DNA of 64,000 nucleotides from Aureimonas altamirensis (GTDB lineage Bacteria; Pseudomonadota; Alphaproteobacteria; Rhizobiales; Rhizobiaceae), in assembly GCF_023702225.1 (NCBI RefSeq), contig NZ_JAMQCO010000009.1, positions 137,278-201,277 of the forward strand. The letters run 5' to 3'. The notes under the pieces were generated by a model that was not told the origin of the DNA, did not search any database, and was given only the letters and a program-made list of their open reading frames with translations. Positions within the stretch are counted from its first letter, which is position 1, and each line of letters opens with the position of its first letter. A program made the position numbers and the translations under genes. Positions 18,717 through 27,717 of this stretch are shown here, piece after piece.

Positions 18717-18954
18717 GGAACTCGCCGTGCTCGATCCGGGTGCGCAGGATATCCATCAGTTCCAGCACTTCGGTTTCCCCATGCCGGCGGACAAGCTCCG
18801 TAAGGGCGGTGGAGATGGCCGTTTCTGCAAGGATCTCGGCTTCGATACCGTCCGACATGCCATCGGCCCAGGCTTCGTTATGGTACTCGAAGGCGACCTG
18901 CTTCTTTTCGGCGGCCACCGCTTCGTCCAGTTCGGCCCCATGCAGATCGATCAT
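18694..18954 (-). CDS. Small conserved-looking protein of unknown function
   Basis: An 86-residue acidic, helix-rich cytosolic protein (MIDLHGAELDEAVAAEKKQV). AAGGGG lies upstream of the ATG, and the 3' end overlaps the next gene by 23 bases, as in many real operons here. I do not recognise a domain. The longer open frame upstream is Arg-rich and looks non-coding, so the ATG at 18954 is preferred. Confidence 0.65.
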   Translation of the reverse strand: MIDLHGAELDEAVAAEKKQVAFEYHNEAWADGMSDGIEAEILAETAISTALTELVRRHGETEVLELMDILRTRIEHGEFRGERNLQ

Positions 18955-19082
18955 GTACCAAACCCCTTGCGTTTCGATGCGACCTCCCCGTTTAAGCCTC
19001 TTTGCTTTTGGAAGGGAAGGGCTCGAAGGCCACAAGCTGCCATTAATGTTAAGCTTTTCGGCGTAGCTGCCATGCGCCCCGA

Positions 19083-19487
19083 TCATGTGCCGTAGCGCGA
19101 GGCGATCTCGGTCGAAAGCTTCGCACCCTCCTTCAGGTAGCGTTCGACAGCCAGTTCCGCGGAAGGCGTGCAACGCCGGTAGGTGGATTCGAAGGCGCGA
19201 TAAGCGCCGTTGAAATGGGCGACGAGAATCCGCCGCTCGCTTTCGCTCGGCTTCTGCGTTTCCAGAAGAGCGGTCATGCGCTCGCGCCAACTGTCGGCGT
19301 CGTCCGCGCCGCAGAGACTGCGCAGATAGTGAACGGAACCGAGGATCGTCGACAGCCGCTCGAGCGGCTTCATGTAGGCAGCCGGCATGGCGGGCGGCGG
19401 CGGCGCAGCCTCCTGCGCCCCGCCGGGGCCCGCAACGGCAAGCGCGACGAACATGGCGGGAATGGCATTGCGCAGGCTTTTCATCAT
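19083..19487 (-). CDS. TIGR02301-like exported protein
   Basis: A protein of about 134 residues with an N-terminal signal peptide (MMKSLRNAIPAMFVALAVAG, cleavage near GGAQEA). The mature part has YMKPLERLSTILGSVHYLRS, LCGADDADSWRERM and YRRCTPSAELAVERYLKEGA. This resembles the uncharacterised alphaproteobacterial family TIGR02301, with two cysteines that could form a disulfide. It begins 16 bases after the NUDIX gene. Function is unknown. Confidence 0.75.
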   Translation of the reverse strand: MMKSLRNAIPAMFVALAVAGPGGAQEAAPPPPAMPAAYMKPLERLSTILGSVHYLRSLCGADDADSWRERMTALLETQKPSESERRILVAHFNGAYRAFESTYRRCTPSAELAVERYLKEGAKLSTEIASRYGT

Positions 19488-19503
19488 GGGTGAAGAATGG
19501 CCT

Positions 19504-19944
19504 CTACGACCTGTCGCTGGCAAGCGCGCCGCCGGTCTCTCGAAGTCTTTGTTGCGCCATGGTTACGATTTCGACGAGCCCGGGCGTCACGCCCTCGGTT
19601 TCGGCCAGCCGGGCAAGCGCGACGACGTCCACCAGAGCGACTGCGGCCGCGTCATCGCCGGCCTGCGCCGGCTGCTCGACCGTCCCGAAGAACACCGCGA
19701 TCACGAACTTGTTGTGCCCATCGCCCGCCTCGATCCTGCGCAAGAGGGTCGGTGAGCAGGCTGTAACCCCCGTTTCCTCCAGCACCTCGCGGTGGACGGC
19801 CTGCGCCAGGCTCTCGCCGGCCTCGACGCGCCCGCCCGGCAGGCTCCAGCGCCCGGCAAAGGGTTCGTTGCGGCGCTTCACCAGAAGAACGCGGCCCTGT
19901 GGATCGAAGAGACAGGCGGATACGGCAAGCCGCGATGTCATCAT
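19504..19944 (-). CDS. NUDIX hydrolase
   Basis: Hydrolyses a nucleoside-diphosphate-linked substrate that cannot be named from sequence. The Nudix box is complete (GGRVEAGESLAQAV, then HREVLEETGV, about residues 37-60). The N-terminus MMTSRLAVSACLFD forms the first strand of the fold. AAAGG lies seven bases before the first ATG. The 146-residue length is typical. It leads a minus-strand run into the exported protein gene and is divergent from the SRAP gene. Confidence 0.88.
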   Translation of the reverse strand: MMTSRLAVSACLFDPQGRVLLVKRRNEPFAGRWSLPGGRVEAGESLAQAVHREVLEETGVTACSPTLLRRIEAGDGHNKFVIAVFFGTVEQPAQAGDDAAAVALVDVVALARLAETEGVTPGLVEIVTMAQQRLRETGGALASDRS

Positions 19945-20009
19945 GCATCATCCTTTCACGATCGCCCCGATCGCTTGACGGGACGCTTCCTGGCGGCCAT
20001 CTGCCAGGT

Positions 20010-20738
20010 ATGTGCGGACGTTTTTGCCTGACCCATGCGCCCGAAGACGTGAGCCAACGGTTCGACGTCGCGCTGCCGGAAGAATTTCCGGCGCGATACA
20101 ATATCGCGCCGTCCCAGCCCGTCCTGATCGTGATCGGCGGCAGCGAACACAGGCCGGAGGCCTGGCAGTCGGGCCGGCAGGCGCTTCTGGCGCGTTGGGG
20201 CCTTATCCCGGCGTGGACGCGCGATGTCGCTTCCATGCCGCTGCTGTTCAACGCCCGCTCGGAGACGGCTGCCGCTCGCAACGCCTTCCGGCCGGCCCTG
20301 ACGCACCGGCGGTGCATCGTGCCGGCAAGCGGCTTCTACGAGTGGCGCAAGCAGATTTCCGGCAGGCCGATCCCGTACTTCATCCGGCCGGCGGATCGGC
20401 AGGCATTCGGTTTCGCCGCCATCATGGAAACCTATCTCGCCGCCGATGGCAGCGAGATCGATACGGTGGCCATCCTGACGCGTCCGGCCGCGGGGCGATT
20501 GGCCGATATCCACCCGCGCGAACCCGTGACGCTGCAGCGCGATATGGAGCAGCTTTGGCTGGACTGCCGCAACGTTCCGCCGCATGCGCTGCAGCCCGTA
20601 TTCAGCGGTGCCGACGAAATGGACTGGCAGATCGACGCGATCTCGGATCGCGTCAATTCGGCGACGGACATGTCGCCGGATATCCAGCGGCCACGTCCGG
20701 CGCCCGAGCCGCCCGCCCAGGGGCGGCTCGCGCTTTGA
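20010..20738 (+). CDS. SRAP-domain protein (YedK/HMCES family)
   Basis: Family members form a thiazolidine crosslink with abasic sites in single-stranded DNA, protecting them during replication. The start MCGRFCLTHAPEDV places the reactive Cys at position 2, which becomes N-terminal after Met removal. The other conserved elements are ARYNIAPSQPV, FNARSET with the Asn and Glu, and ASGFYEWRK. The 242-residue length fits. The frame is open upstream, but only this ATG gives the required N-terminal Cys. Confidence 0.92.
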   Translation: MCGRFCLTHAPEDVSQRFDVALPEEFPARYNIAPSQPVLIVIGGSEHRPEAWQSGRQALLARWGLIPAWTRDVASMPLLFNARSETAAARNAFRPALTHRRCIVPASGFYEWRKQISGRPIPYFIRPADRQAFGFAAIMETYLAADGSEIDTVAILTRPAAGRLADIHPREPVTLQRDMEQLWLDCRNVPPHALQPVFSGADEMDWQIDAISDRVNSATDMSPDIQRPRPAPEPPAQGRLAL

Positions 20739-20748
20739 CGCGCCGGCC

Positions 20749-20940
20749 TCAGTCGACGGCTTCCACCAGACTTCCGGCGCGCGATGCCGGCTGAGCGCCG
20801 GTCGACAGGCGGCCCACCCGCGAACCTGCGGCAGCCACCGCCGCGATCCCGATTCCCCGGTACTTCTGCACCAGGTTCACTTCGCTCTCGCGCTCGCGCC
20901 TGGAGCGGAATGGGTCCTGGGTCTGGTTCTGCGTCTTCAT
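20749..20940 (-). CDS. Possible small protein of unknown function
   Basis: A 63-residue reading frame (MKTQNQTQDPFRSRRERESE, then VNLVQKYRGIGIAAVAAA). It has a charged N-terminus and an Ala-rich middle. The composition looks protein-like and it starts in the AT-richer region before cysS, but the ribosome site is weak. It converges with the SRAP gene after 10 bases. Confidence 0.5.
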   Translation of the reverse strand: MKTQNQTQDPFRSRRERESEVNLVQKYRGIGIAAVAAAGSRVGRLSTGAQPASRAGSLVEAVD

Positions 20941-21214
20941 CGTCAGTCTCGTTAATCTGATCGTCCCGGCGTCCATTGAACTGATCAATTGCGACCGGAT
21001 AACGGCGAGTATCTCAGTAATATTGCGCGTTACAGCTAACAAAAAGTAAAAGCGTTGTAACGAAGCGTGAACGTCGAATCTTGCCGGCATCGAGCCAAGA
21101 AACACGGTTTCGTGTTGCTGCGGGGCGCGGATAGCGCGCACGCCGCGCGCGAATTGTCTTGGCGGAGAAATCCGGCTAGCAATCGCGGCCTGTTATGACG
21201 GGGTATGAGACATC

Positions 21215-22645
21215 ATGGACGACGGGTTTCGCGGGCTTGCGCTGACCAACACGCTGACGCGCCGCAAGGAGGCGTTCCGCCCTCTGGACTGGGCGGATGC
21301 CGGCCTCACGGCCGAGGCGCGGCAGGTGCGCATGTATGTCTGCGGACCGACCGTCTACGACTTCGCGCATATCGGCAATGCGCGCCCGGTCATCGTCTTC
21401 GATACGCTGTACCGTCTTCTGCGCCATCTCTACGGCGATGCGCACGTTCGTTACGTTCGCAACATCACCGACGTGGACGACAAGATCAACGCGCGCGCGG
21501 CCAGCGAGCATCCGGACCTGCCGTTGAACGAGGCCATCGCCCGGGTGACGGAGGGCACGACGCGGCAGTTTCATGAAGATATCGCCGCCCTGGGGGCGCT
21601 TCCGCCGGATGTGGAGCCGCGCGCGACCGATCACATCGACGCCATGAGGGCGATGATCGAAACCCTGGTCGACAAGGGCAACGCCTATGTGGCCGACGGC
21701 CATGTGCTGTTCCACACGCCGTCCATGCCGGCTTATGGCGCCCTGTCGGGCCGCAGCCTGGACGAGATGATCGCAGGCGCGCGGGTCGAGGTCGCGTCCT
21801 ACAAGAAAGACCCGACCGACTTCGTGCTCTGGAAACCTTCCACGATGGACGAACCGGGATGGTCTTCGCCGGCCGGCATCGACGGGCGTGGGCGGCCGGG
21901 ATGGCATATCGAATGCTCGGCCATGAGCGAGGTGCACCTCGGCCCCGTCTTCGACATCCATGGCGGCGGCCTGGACCTGATCTTCCCCCACCACGAAAAC
22001 GAGATCGCCCAGTCCTGCTGCGCGCACGGCACCGACCGGATGGCGCAGATATGGCTGCACAACGGCTTCGTGCAGGTGGAGGGGCGCAAGATGTCGAAAT
22101 CGGAAGGCAATTTCGTCACCATCAACGACATTCTGGCGACCACGCGGATCGGCGGCCGTTCGTGGCCGGGCGAGGTTGTGCGGCTGGCGCTCCTGAAGAC
22201 GCATTATCGCGAGCCCCTCGACTTTACCCAGGCCCGGCTGGAAGAGGCCCTTCGTGAACTGGATCGATGGGAGCGGATGGCGCGTGCGGCGGGCTTGTCG
22301 GCTACGCCGCATGACGCCGAGCCCGATCCGCGTTTTATGGATGCGCTGAAGGACGATCTGGCGCTGTCCGCGGCCATCGCGCGGGTGCATGAGTTGTTCG
22401 ATGGCGGCGAGGCCGGCGCGGCGCTTGCCAGCCTTCGGCTGATCGGCATCGAGCCGCTGCGCGGCGACACGCTCGACGCCGCATCCCTTGAACGGATCGC
22501 CGAGCGTCTCGATCTGTTGAAACGCAAGGAATTCGCGGCCGCCGATGCCATTCGCGATGCCCTTGCCGTCGAGGGCATCCTCCTGAAGGATGGGCGCGAC
22601 GCGGCGACGGGCGAGCGGACGACCAGTTGGGAAAGACGTAGATGA
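21215..22645 (+). CDS. cysS: Cysteinyl-tRNA synthetase
   Basis: Charges tRNA-Cys with cysteine. The class I signatures are present: FAHIGNARP (HIGH type) and KMSKSEGN (KMSKS). The zinc site is formed by Cys in CGPTVYDF and in HIECSAM, with His in [11 protein letters not shown]. The 476 residues are complete. The start [21 protein letters not shown] is the first ATG in frame. The last bases overlap the next gene start (ATGA). Confidence 0.96.
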   Translation: MDDGFRGLALTNTLTRRKEAFRPLDWADAGLTAEARQVRMYVCGPTVYDFAHIGNARPVIVFDTLYRLLRHLYGDAHVRYVRNITDVDDKINARAASEHPDLPLNEAIARVTEGTTRQFHEDIAALGALPPDVEPRATDHIDAMRAMIETLVDKGNAYVADGHVLFHTPSMPAYGALSGRSLDEMIAGARVEVASYKKDPTDFVLWKPSTMDEPGWSSPAGIDGRGRPGWHIECSAMSEVHLGPVFDIHGGGLDLIFPHHENEIAQSCCAHGTDRMAQIWLHNGFVQVEGRKMSKSEGNFVTINDILATTRIGGRSWPGEVVRLALLKTHYREPLDFTQARLEEALRELDRWERMARAAGLSATPHDAEPDPRFMDALKDDLALSAAIARVHELFDGGEAGAALASLRLIGIEPLRGDTLDAASLERIAERLDLLKRKEFAAADAIRDALAVEGILLKDGRDAATGERTTSWERRR

Positions 22646-23616
22646 AGGACGGAGCGACACTGCTGTTTCCGGCGATCGAGCCATACCGGCAGGGGCGGCT
22701 CGATGTCGGTGGCGGCCATCAGCTGTACTGGGAGCTCTGCGGCAACCCGGACGGAATACCCGTGGTTTTCCTGCATGGCGGACCGGGAAGCGGATGCGGC
22801 CCCGTTCATCGCAGGCTCTTCGATCCGCGCCGGTACCGCATTCTGCTGTTCGACCAGCGCGGCTGTGGCCGGTCGACGCCGCTGGGCCGGCTGGAGGATA
22901 ATACGACCCACGATCTCGTCGCGGACATAGAGAGGCTGCGCCTCGTGACGGGCGCGGAACGCTGGCTCGTCTTCGGCGGCTCGTGGGGGGCGACGCTTGC
23001 CTTGGCTTACGCGCAGGCTCACCCGCAAAATGTCTCCGGCCTTATCCTGCGAGGCGTGTTCACCGGGCGTCGCAGCGAGCTCGACTGGTTCTACCGCGAG
23101 GGCGCAAGCCGCCTGTTCCCCGATGCCTGGGAGCGGTTCGTGGCGCCGCTGGATCTGCCGGAGCGCGACGACCCGATCGCCGCCTATCGCCGCCTGCTGA
23201 CATCCGACGATCGGGCCGTGCGCGCGCGTGCCGCACGGAGCTGGACGGATTGGGAAGCCAAGACCGTATCGATGCGCTCGATGCCGCAGCATTCCGGCAT
23301 GGACGGGCAGGCCGGCGAGGCCACCATCGCCTTCGCCCGGATCGAGAACCATTTCTTCGCCCACGATCTGTGGCTGGAGGAGGGGCAACTCATCGCCAAT
23401 GCCGGCACCCTTGCGAACATTCCGGGCACGATCGTGCAGGGACGTTACGACGTGGTGACGCCGCCGGTCACCGCATGGGACCTGCACAAGGCCTGGCCGG
23501 CATCCACCTTGCGAATTGTGGAGGATGCCGGGCACGCCTTCTCGGAACCCGGCACGCTTTCCAGCCTGGTCGAGGCTACGAACCGCTTTGCCGCCGGGGA
23601 GGGGGAGGGGAAATGA
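22642..23616 (+). CDS. pip: Proline iminopeptidase
   Basis: Alpha/beta hydrolase of peptidase family S33 that releases N-terminal proline from peptides. It shows the oxyanion motif [10 protein letters not shown], the DQRGCGRS motif, the nucleophile serine in [12 protein letters not shown] and the late catalytic His in DAGHAFSE. The 324-residue length is typical. Translation is probably coupled to cysS (4-base overlap) and to the following GFA gene (4-base overlap). Confidence 0.93.
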   Translation: MKDGATLLFPAIEPYRQGRLDVGGGHQLYWELCGNPDGIPVVFLHGGPGSGCGPVHRRLFDPRRYRILLFDQRGCGRSTPLGRLEDNTTHDLVADIERLRLVTGAERWLVFGGSWGATLALAYAQAHPQNVSGLILRGVFTGRRSELDWFYREGASRLFPDAWERFVAPLDLPERDDPIAAYRRLLTSDDRAVRARAARSWTDWEAKTVSMRSMPQHSGMDGQAGEATIAFARIENHFFAHDLWLEEGQLIANAGTLANIPGTIVQGRYDVVTPPVTAWDLHKAWPASTLRIVEDAGHAFSEPGTLSSLVEATNRFAAGEGEGK

Positions 23617-24074
23617 CGTTGGACAACAAGCCCGTGCTCAAGGGCGGGTGCCAATGCGGTGCGGTTCGCTTTACGCTGGAAGGCCGGCCGGGCGATGCCT
23701 CGATCTGCCATTGCCGCATGTGCCAGAAGGCGTTCGGCAATGTCTTCGCCGCCCTCGTTTCCGTAGGCTCGGCGCATCTGAGATGGGCCGGGGCCGAGCC
23801 CAGCCGATTCCGATCGTCCAACCATGTCCTTCGCGGCTTCTGTCCGCGCTGCGGAACGCCGCTGACATACGAGGCGCCGGACGGCGTCGCGCTTGCCATC
23901 GGGGCCTTCGACGACCCTGCCGGTCTGCCGCCCGTCGTGCAGTACGGCACCGAAGGTAAGTTGCCGTATACCGACGGATTGCCGGACCTTCCAGGCCGTC
24001 CGACGACGGACGATCACGAAGGCCTTGCCTGGCTGGCGGACATCCGCTCCTGCCAGCATCCCGATCACGACTGA
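23613..24074 (+). CDS. GFA/CENP-V family zinc protein
   Basis: A 153-residue protein of the fold first described in glutathione-dependent formaldehyde-activating enzyme. The zinc ligands are visible as GGCQCGAVRF, CHCRMCQKAFG and FCPRCGTPLTYE. Most family members have no proven reaction, so a formaldehyde role should not be assumed. The ATG overlaps the pip stop, making cysS-pip-GFA a tightly packed operon. Confidence 0.9.
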   Translation: MTLDNKPVLKGGCQCGAVRFTLEGRPGDASICHCRMCQKAFGNVFAALVSVGSAHLRWAGAEPSRFRSSNHVLRGFCPRCGTPLTYEAPDGVALAIGAFDDPAGLPPVVQYGTEGKLPYTDGLPDLPGRPTTDDHEGLAWLADIRSCQHPDHD

Positions 24075-24188
24075 CGGCGGTTTGGTCCATCACCGTGCCT
24101 GATCGCAGCCATGACGAGAATGCTTGGTTCTGCACCCGGCATAAGTGGTAGAGCTGCCCTTCCAGAACGACAGGAAGGCGGCGGCCCG

Positions 24189-25133
24189 ATGGAACAGAGA
24201 AGCCCTGCTGCGCAGACCACGGAGGCGGAGTCCGGTCGCGGGTACGCCGCGGCGATCAGCGCCTATCTGATCTGGGGCCTCCTTGTGCCGCTCTATTTCA
24301 AATCGCTCGCGCATGTTCCGACAGCCGAGATCGTGGCCCATCGCATCGCCTGGGCGGTGCCCTTCGTGGCCGCCCTGCTGGCCTGGCGCGGGCGCCTTGC
24401 GGGGATGCGCGCCTTTCTGACGCCCGCTTATCTGGGCCTTGCCGCGCTGACGGCATCGGTCATCACCCTGAACTGGGGAACCTATGTCTACGCCGTCATC
24501 AACGGACAGGCGGTAGAGGCGGCGCTCGGCTACTACATCAACCCGCTGGTCAGCATTCTGCTGGGGGCTGCCTTCCTGGGAGAAAGGCCGACACGGCTGC
24601 AGGCCGTGGCCATAGCATTCGCCGCGATCGGCGTGCTGGTGATGACGGTGATGGCGGGCGGCCTGCCGATCATATCGCTGATCCTGGCCTTGTCCTTCGG
24701 CAGCTACGGCCTTCTGCGCAAGCTCATTCCCATCGGGGCCGCCGAAGGCTTCTTCCTGGAGGTGCTCATCCTCTTGTTGCCGGCGCTCGCCGTCTGCGTC
24801 TGGCTGGTCTCCCGGGGCGAGGCGCGGTTCGGCGCCAGCACCGGCGAAACGCTGCTTCTGATCGGCTCCGGTCCGCTGACGGCAATCCCGCTCATCCTGT
24901 TCGCGGCCGGTGCCCGCATGCTGAAACTGTCCACCATCGGCATCCTGCAATATATGGTGCCGACGCTGCTGGTCCTGACGGCCGTCTATCTGTTCGGTGA
25001 ACCCTTCGGCCCCTGGAGGCTCGTCGCCTTCGGCTTCATATGGTTCGCGCTGGCCATCTACACCTGGTCGCTCGTCGCCGACGGCCAGCGCCGGCGGCGC
25101 GCCCGCAAGGCAACGGCCATGCCCGGCTGCTGA
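24189..25133 (+). CDS. rarD: EamA-family transporter RarD
   Basis: A 314-residue inner-membrane protein with about ten hydrophobic segments, in the drug/metabolite transporter superfamily. The first segment AISAYLIWGLLVPLYFKSL, the early EIVAHRIAW and the later NWGTYVYAVINGQ are characteristic of RarD. Substrate is unknown. The ATG after GGAAGGCGGCGGCCCG is preferred over an earlier start in the same frame. It ends 4 bases before the convergent LOG gene. Confidence 0.9.
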   Translation: MEQRSPAAQTTEAESGRGYAAAISAYLIWGLLVPLYFKSLAHVPTAEIVAHRIAWAVPFVAALLAWRGRLAGMRAFLTPAYLGLAALTASVITLNWGTYVYAVINGQAVEAALGYYINPLVSILLGAAFLGERPTRLQAVAIAFAAIGVLVMTVMAGGLPIISLILALSFGSYGLLRKLIPIGAAEGFFLEVLILLLPALAVCVWLVSRGEARFGASTGETLLLIGSGPLTAIPLILFAAGARMLKLSTIGILQYMVPTLLVLTAVYLFGEPFGPWRLVAFGFIWFALAIYTWSLVADGQRRRRARKATAMPGC

Positions 25134-25137
25134 AGCG

Positions 25138-25743
25138 TCAAAGACGTTCGATGATTTCTGCGCGGCCGGTGTCCGAGGTCGTTGCGGCGGCGGCCTCGAT
25201 GGAGGGCAGGATATCTTCCACGCGGTCGATGACCAGCGGGCGCACCTGATGCGCCGTGTGGAGGAAGCCTTCCGCGCTCATATGATCGAGCAGGGAGGCC
25301 AGCGGACGCCAGAAATCGCCGATATTGGCGATGACGATGGGCTTCCGGTGACGGCCGAGCTGGCCCCAGGTCATGATCTCGACAAGCTCCTCCAGCGTGC
25401 CGATGCCGCCGGGAAGGGCGACGAAGGCGTCCGAGCGTTCGAACATCTTGTGCTTGCGCTCGTGCATGTCCTGCGTGACGATCAACTCGTCCAGCCGCTT
25501 CAACTCGCGCTCGGTCGCCTCCATGTCGATCAGGAAGCGCGGGATGATGCCCGTCACCTGTCCTCCCGCACGGATGACGCCATCCGACACGGCGCCCATG
25601 ATGCCACGCGTGCCGCCGCCGTAAACCAGGCGGATGCCGGATCGGCCCATGGCCTCGCCCAGGGCGTAGGCTGCTTCGAGATAGTGGGGCGCGTTACCGG
25701 CTGAAGAGCCGCAATAGACGCACAGGGAGCGAATCTTTGTCAT
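25138..25743 (-). CDS. LOG-family cytokinin riboside 5'-monophosphate phosphoribohydrolase
   Basis: Family members release the base from nucleoside 5'-monophosphates, in plants and some bacteria producing active cytokinins. The start MTKIRSLCVYCGSSAG leads into a Rossmann-like fold with RLVYGGGTRGIMGAV and the signature LPGGIGTLEELVE. The 201-residue length is normal. In bacteria without plant hosts the family probably serves general nucleotide turnover, and nothing here indicates cytokinin production. Confidence 0.9.
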   Translation of the reverse strand: MTKIRSLCVYCGSSAGNAPHYLEAAYALGEAMGRSGIRLVYGGGTRGIMGAVSDGVIRAGGQVTGIIPRFLIDMEATERELKRLDELIVTQDMHERKHKMFERSDAFVALPGGIGTLEELVEIMTWGQLGRHRKPIVIANIGDFWRPLASLLDHMSAEGFLHTAHQVRPLVIDRVEDILPSIEAAAATTSDTGRAEIIERL

Positions 25744-25807
25744 GACGGCAGAGTCCGCCGCGGCGGGGCTGCAAGTCAAGCGGGGTTTTGCAGTGCGGTA
25801 TCGTCCG

Positions 25808-26395
25808 TCAGCTTCGCGCTTCGATGGCCTCGGCCACCTCGTCGGTCATCCGGAGGCTGCGGACGATCAAAGGCACGGCGAGGGCAAGCAGGCTGCGCTC
25901 CAGGCCGCGGGCGCGCTGCGCCTCGCGGATCTCATCCTTGATGGCCGACAGGACGGGTATGAAACGCAATGTCAGCGCTATCGCCAGGGCCACCTTGCCG
26001 GGCGGGACGATGCGCGTGAAGGGCGAAAGCCCGCGTTCTATCGCTGCCGTGATGTCCATGCTGCGCGTCGTCAGGGTAACGAGGTTCGCGGCCAGGACCA
26101 CCGCCGTCAGCCGCAGAAGCGGAACGGGGGCGGATCGCCAGTCGCCCAGCAACACGTGTGTCAGCCCGATCAGGATGAGGATCGGAAGAAGCCCGCGAAA
26201 CTGCCGCCAGATCATCCGTGGCCCAAGCCCGGCCAACGCATAGGCCGCGACAGCCGCCAACAGGCCGGCCGTCGCGCCGACCCAGCCGCCGGAAACGAAA
26301 AGCATCGTGCTGCCGATCGCGAGAACGGCCAGTTTGAGCCCGGCGCCCATCCGATGGACCGGGCTGTCACCGGCGATATACAGCCCCGCTATCAT
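25808..26395 (-). CDS. bioN: Biotin ECF transporter T component BioN
   Basis: Membrane coupling subunit of the energy-coupling-factor biotin transporter. The 195-residue CbiQ-type protein has several hydrophobic segments and the Ala-Arg-Gly coupling motif (EAQRARGLE) near residue 165 that contacts the ATPase. Its ATG overlaps the bioM stop by four bases, and bioY-bioM-bioN are contiguous, which supports biotin as the substrate. Confidence 0.92.
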   Translation of the reverse strand: MIAGLYIAGDSPVHRMGAGLKLAVLAIGSTMLFVSGGWVGATAGLLAAVAAYALAGLGPRMIWRQFRGLLPILILIGLTHVLLGDWRSAPVPLLRLTAVVLAANLVTLTTRSMDITAAIERGLSPFTRIVPPGKVALAIALTLRFIPVLSAIKDEIREAQRARGLERSLLALAVPLIVRSLRMTDEVAEAIEARS

Positions 26396-27066
26396 GCCTG
26401 CATGGCTTTGTAGGCTGCCACCACCGCGTCGGGTGGGCCGTCATGGACGACGATGCCCCGGTCGAAGCAGATGGCCCGGTCGAATTCGGACAACAGGGAC
26501 AGGTCGTGCGTCGCCATCACCACCTGTGCCGGACTATCGTCGAGGGCCCGCATCAGCATGCGGGTATTGCGCAGGTCGAGGAGGGTGGTGGGTTCGTCCA
26601 GGACCAGGATGCGCGGGCGCAGCACGAGCACTCCGGCCAGTGCGACGAGCTGGCGCTGGCCCCCGGACAATTCGTGGACCAGTCGATCCTCGAAGCCGCC
26701 GAGCCCGCGCTCGGCCAGGGCGGCGGCGATGCGCTCCTGCATCTCGGCCTTCGGAATGCCGCGGTTTTTCAGGCCGAAGGCGAGGTCTTCGCCCACGGTG
26801 GGATAGACGATCTGGTTGTCGGGGTTCTGGAAGACGAAGCCGACGTCGCGCCGGATCGCCTTGGCGTCTTCGCGCGTATCGCGGTCGAAAACGCGGACAC
26901 GGCCCGTCGTGGGCATGAGCAGGCCGTTGATCAGGCGGCACAGGCTGCTCTTGCCGGATCCGTTGGCTCCGAGGATGCCGATCCGCCTTTCCGTCAACCG
27001 CAGGCCGACATGCGACAGGACGGTCGTCGTGCCGCGTGTCAGCGTTACGTCGTCGAAGACGATCAA
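26392..27066 (-). CDS. bioM: Biotin ECF transporter ATPase BioM
   Basis: ATP-binding subunit that powers BioY/BioN. It has Walker A GANGSGKSS, the signature LSGGQRQLVALAG, Walker B ILVLDEPTT and the switch His in ATHDLSL. The predicted start is TTG overlapping the bioY stop (TTGA), giving MIVFDDVTLTRG and 224 residues, normal for BioM. No ATG or GTG in the same frame fits the family N-terminus. Confidence 0.92.
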   Translation of the reverse strand: MIVFDDVTLTRGTTTVLSHVGLRLTERRIGILGANGSGKSSLCRLINGLLMPTTGRVRVFDRDTREDAKAIRRDVGFVFQNPDNQIVYPTVGEDLAFGLKNRGIPKAEMQERIAAALAERGLGGFEDRLVHELSGGQRQLVALAGVLVLRPRILVLDEPTTLLDLRNTRMLMRALDDSPAQVVMATHDLSLLSEFDRAICFDRGIVVHDGPPDAVVAAYKAMQA

Positions 27067-27626
27067 TGGCTTGCGGCGATGCGGCCCCGGATCAGCGGGT
27101 AGGACCGTTTCACCAAAACCACGACGGCAGCGGCTATGCCGGCCTTGATGAGATCGCCGGGGATGAACGCGAGAACCGATGTGGCGAACGCGGACAGGAG
27201 ATCCATCCCGGATGCCGCCGCATACCACGGGACGCCGATCGCGTAGACGACGCCGATACCGCCCGCGACGGAGATCAGGAAGGAGGTGACGAAGTTGAGC
27301 CTGCCCCAGGCACGCTCCGTCAGCCAGCCCGCCACGATGGCGGCCGCAAGCCAGCCATAGATGAAGCCCGACCACGGACCCATGAGGTAGCCGAGACCGC
27401 CCCGCCCACCAGACAGCAGCGGCAGGCCGGCGGCGACCAGCAGGATGAACAGCAGCATCGTCAGGCCGCCCTTGCGGGCGCCGAGCACGCCGCCCATCAG
27501 CATCGGGCCCATGGATTGCGCGGTAATGGGAATGCCGATCAACGGTACGGTCAATGGCGGAAACAGGCCCAGTACGGCCATGAGAGCCGCGAACAGGGCT
27601 ATCTGAACGATATCACGCGTTTCCAT
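27063..27626 (-). CDS. bioY: Biotin-specific substrate-binding protein BioY
   Basis: Integral membrane S component that binds biotin. The 187-residue protein has six hydrophobic segments and the family signatures PLIGIPITAQSMG, LGARKG and GGRGGLGYLMGPWSGFI. The frame is open upstream, but AGGGGAG lies at suitable distance before the ATG used (METRDIVQIALFAALM). It is first in the bioYMN operon, which overlaps by four bases at both junctions. Confidence 0.94.
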   Translation of the reverse strand: METRDIVQIALFAALMAVLGLFPPLTVPLIGIPITAQSMGPMLMGGVLGARKGGLTMLLFILLVAAGLPLLSGGRGGLGYLMGPWSGFIYGWLAAAIVAGWLTERAWGRLNFVTSFLISVAGGIGVVYAIGVPWYAAASGMDLLSAFATSVLAFIPGDLIKAGIAAAVVVLVKRSYPLIRGRIAASH

Positions 27627-27717
27627 TCGGATGATGCTCCCCTTCTGCCGGATGATCCGTGCCGTGATCTTGCATGGGGCGGGCTTCGCCGCCAGTGACT
27701 GCTGATTGATCGCGATG

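Noticed and set aside
25138-25743. LOG protein as evidence of plant cytokinin production
   Set aside because: The family is widespread in bacteria without plant hosts, and no isopentenyltransferase or other hormone gene is nearby.
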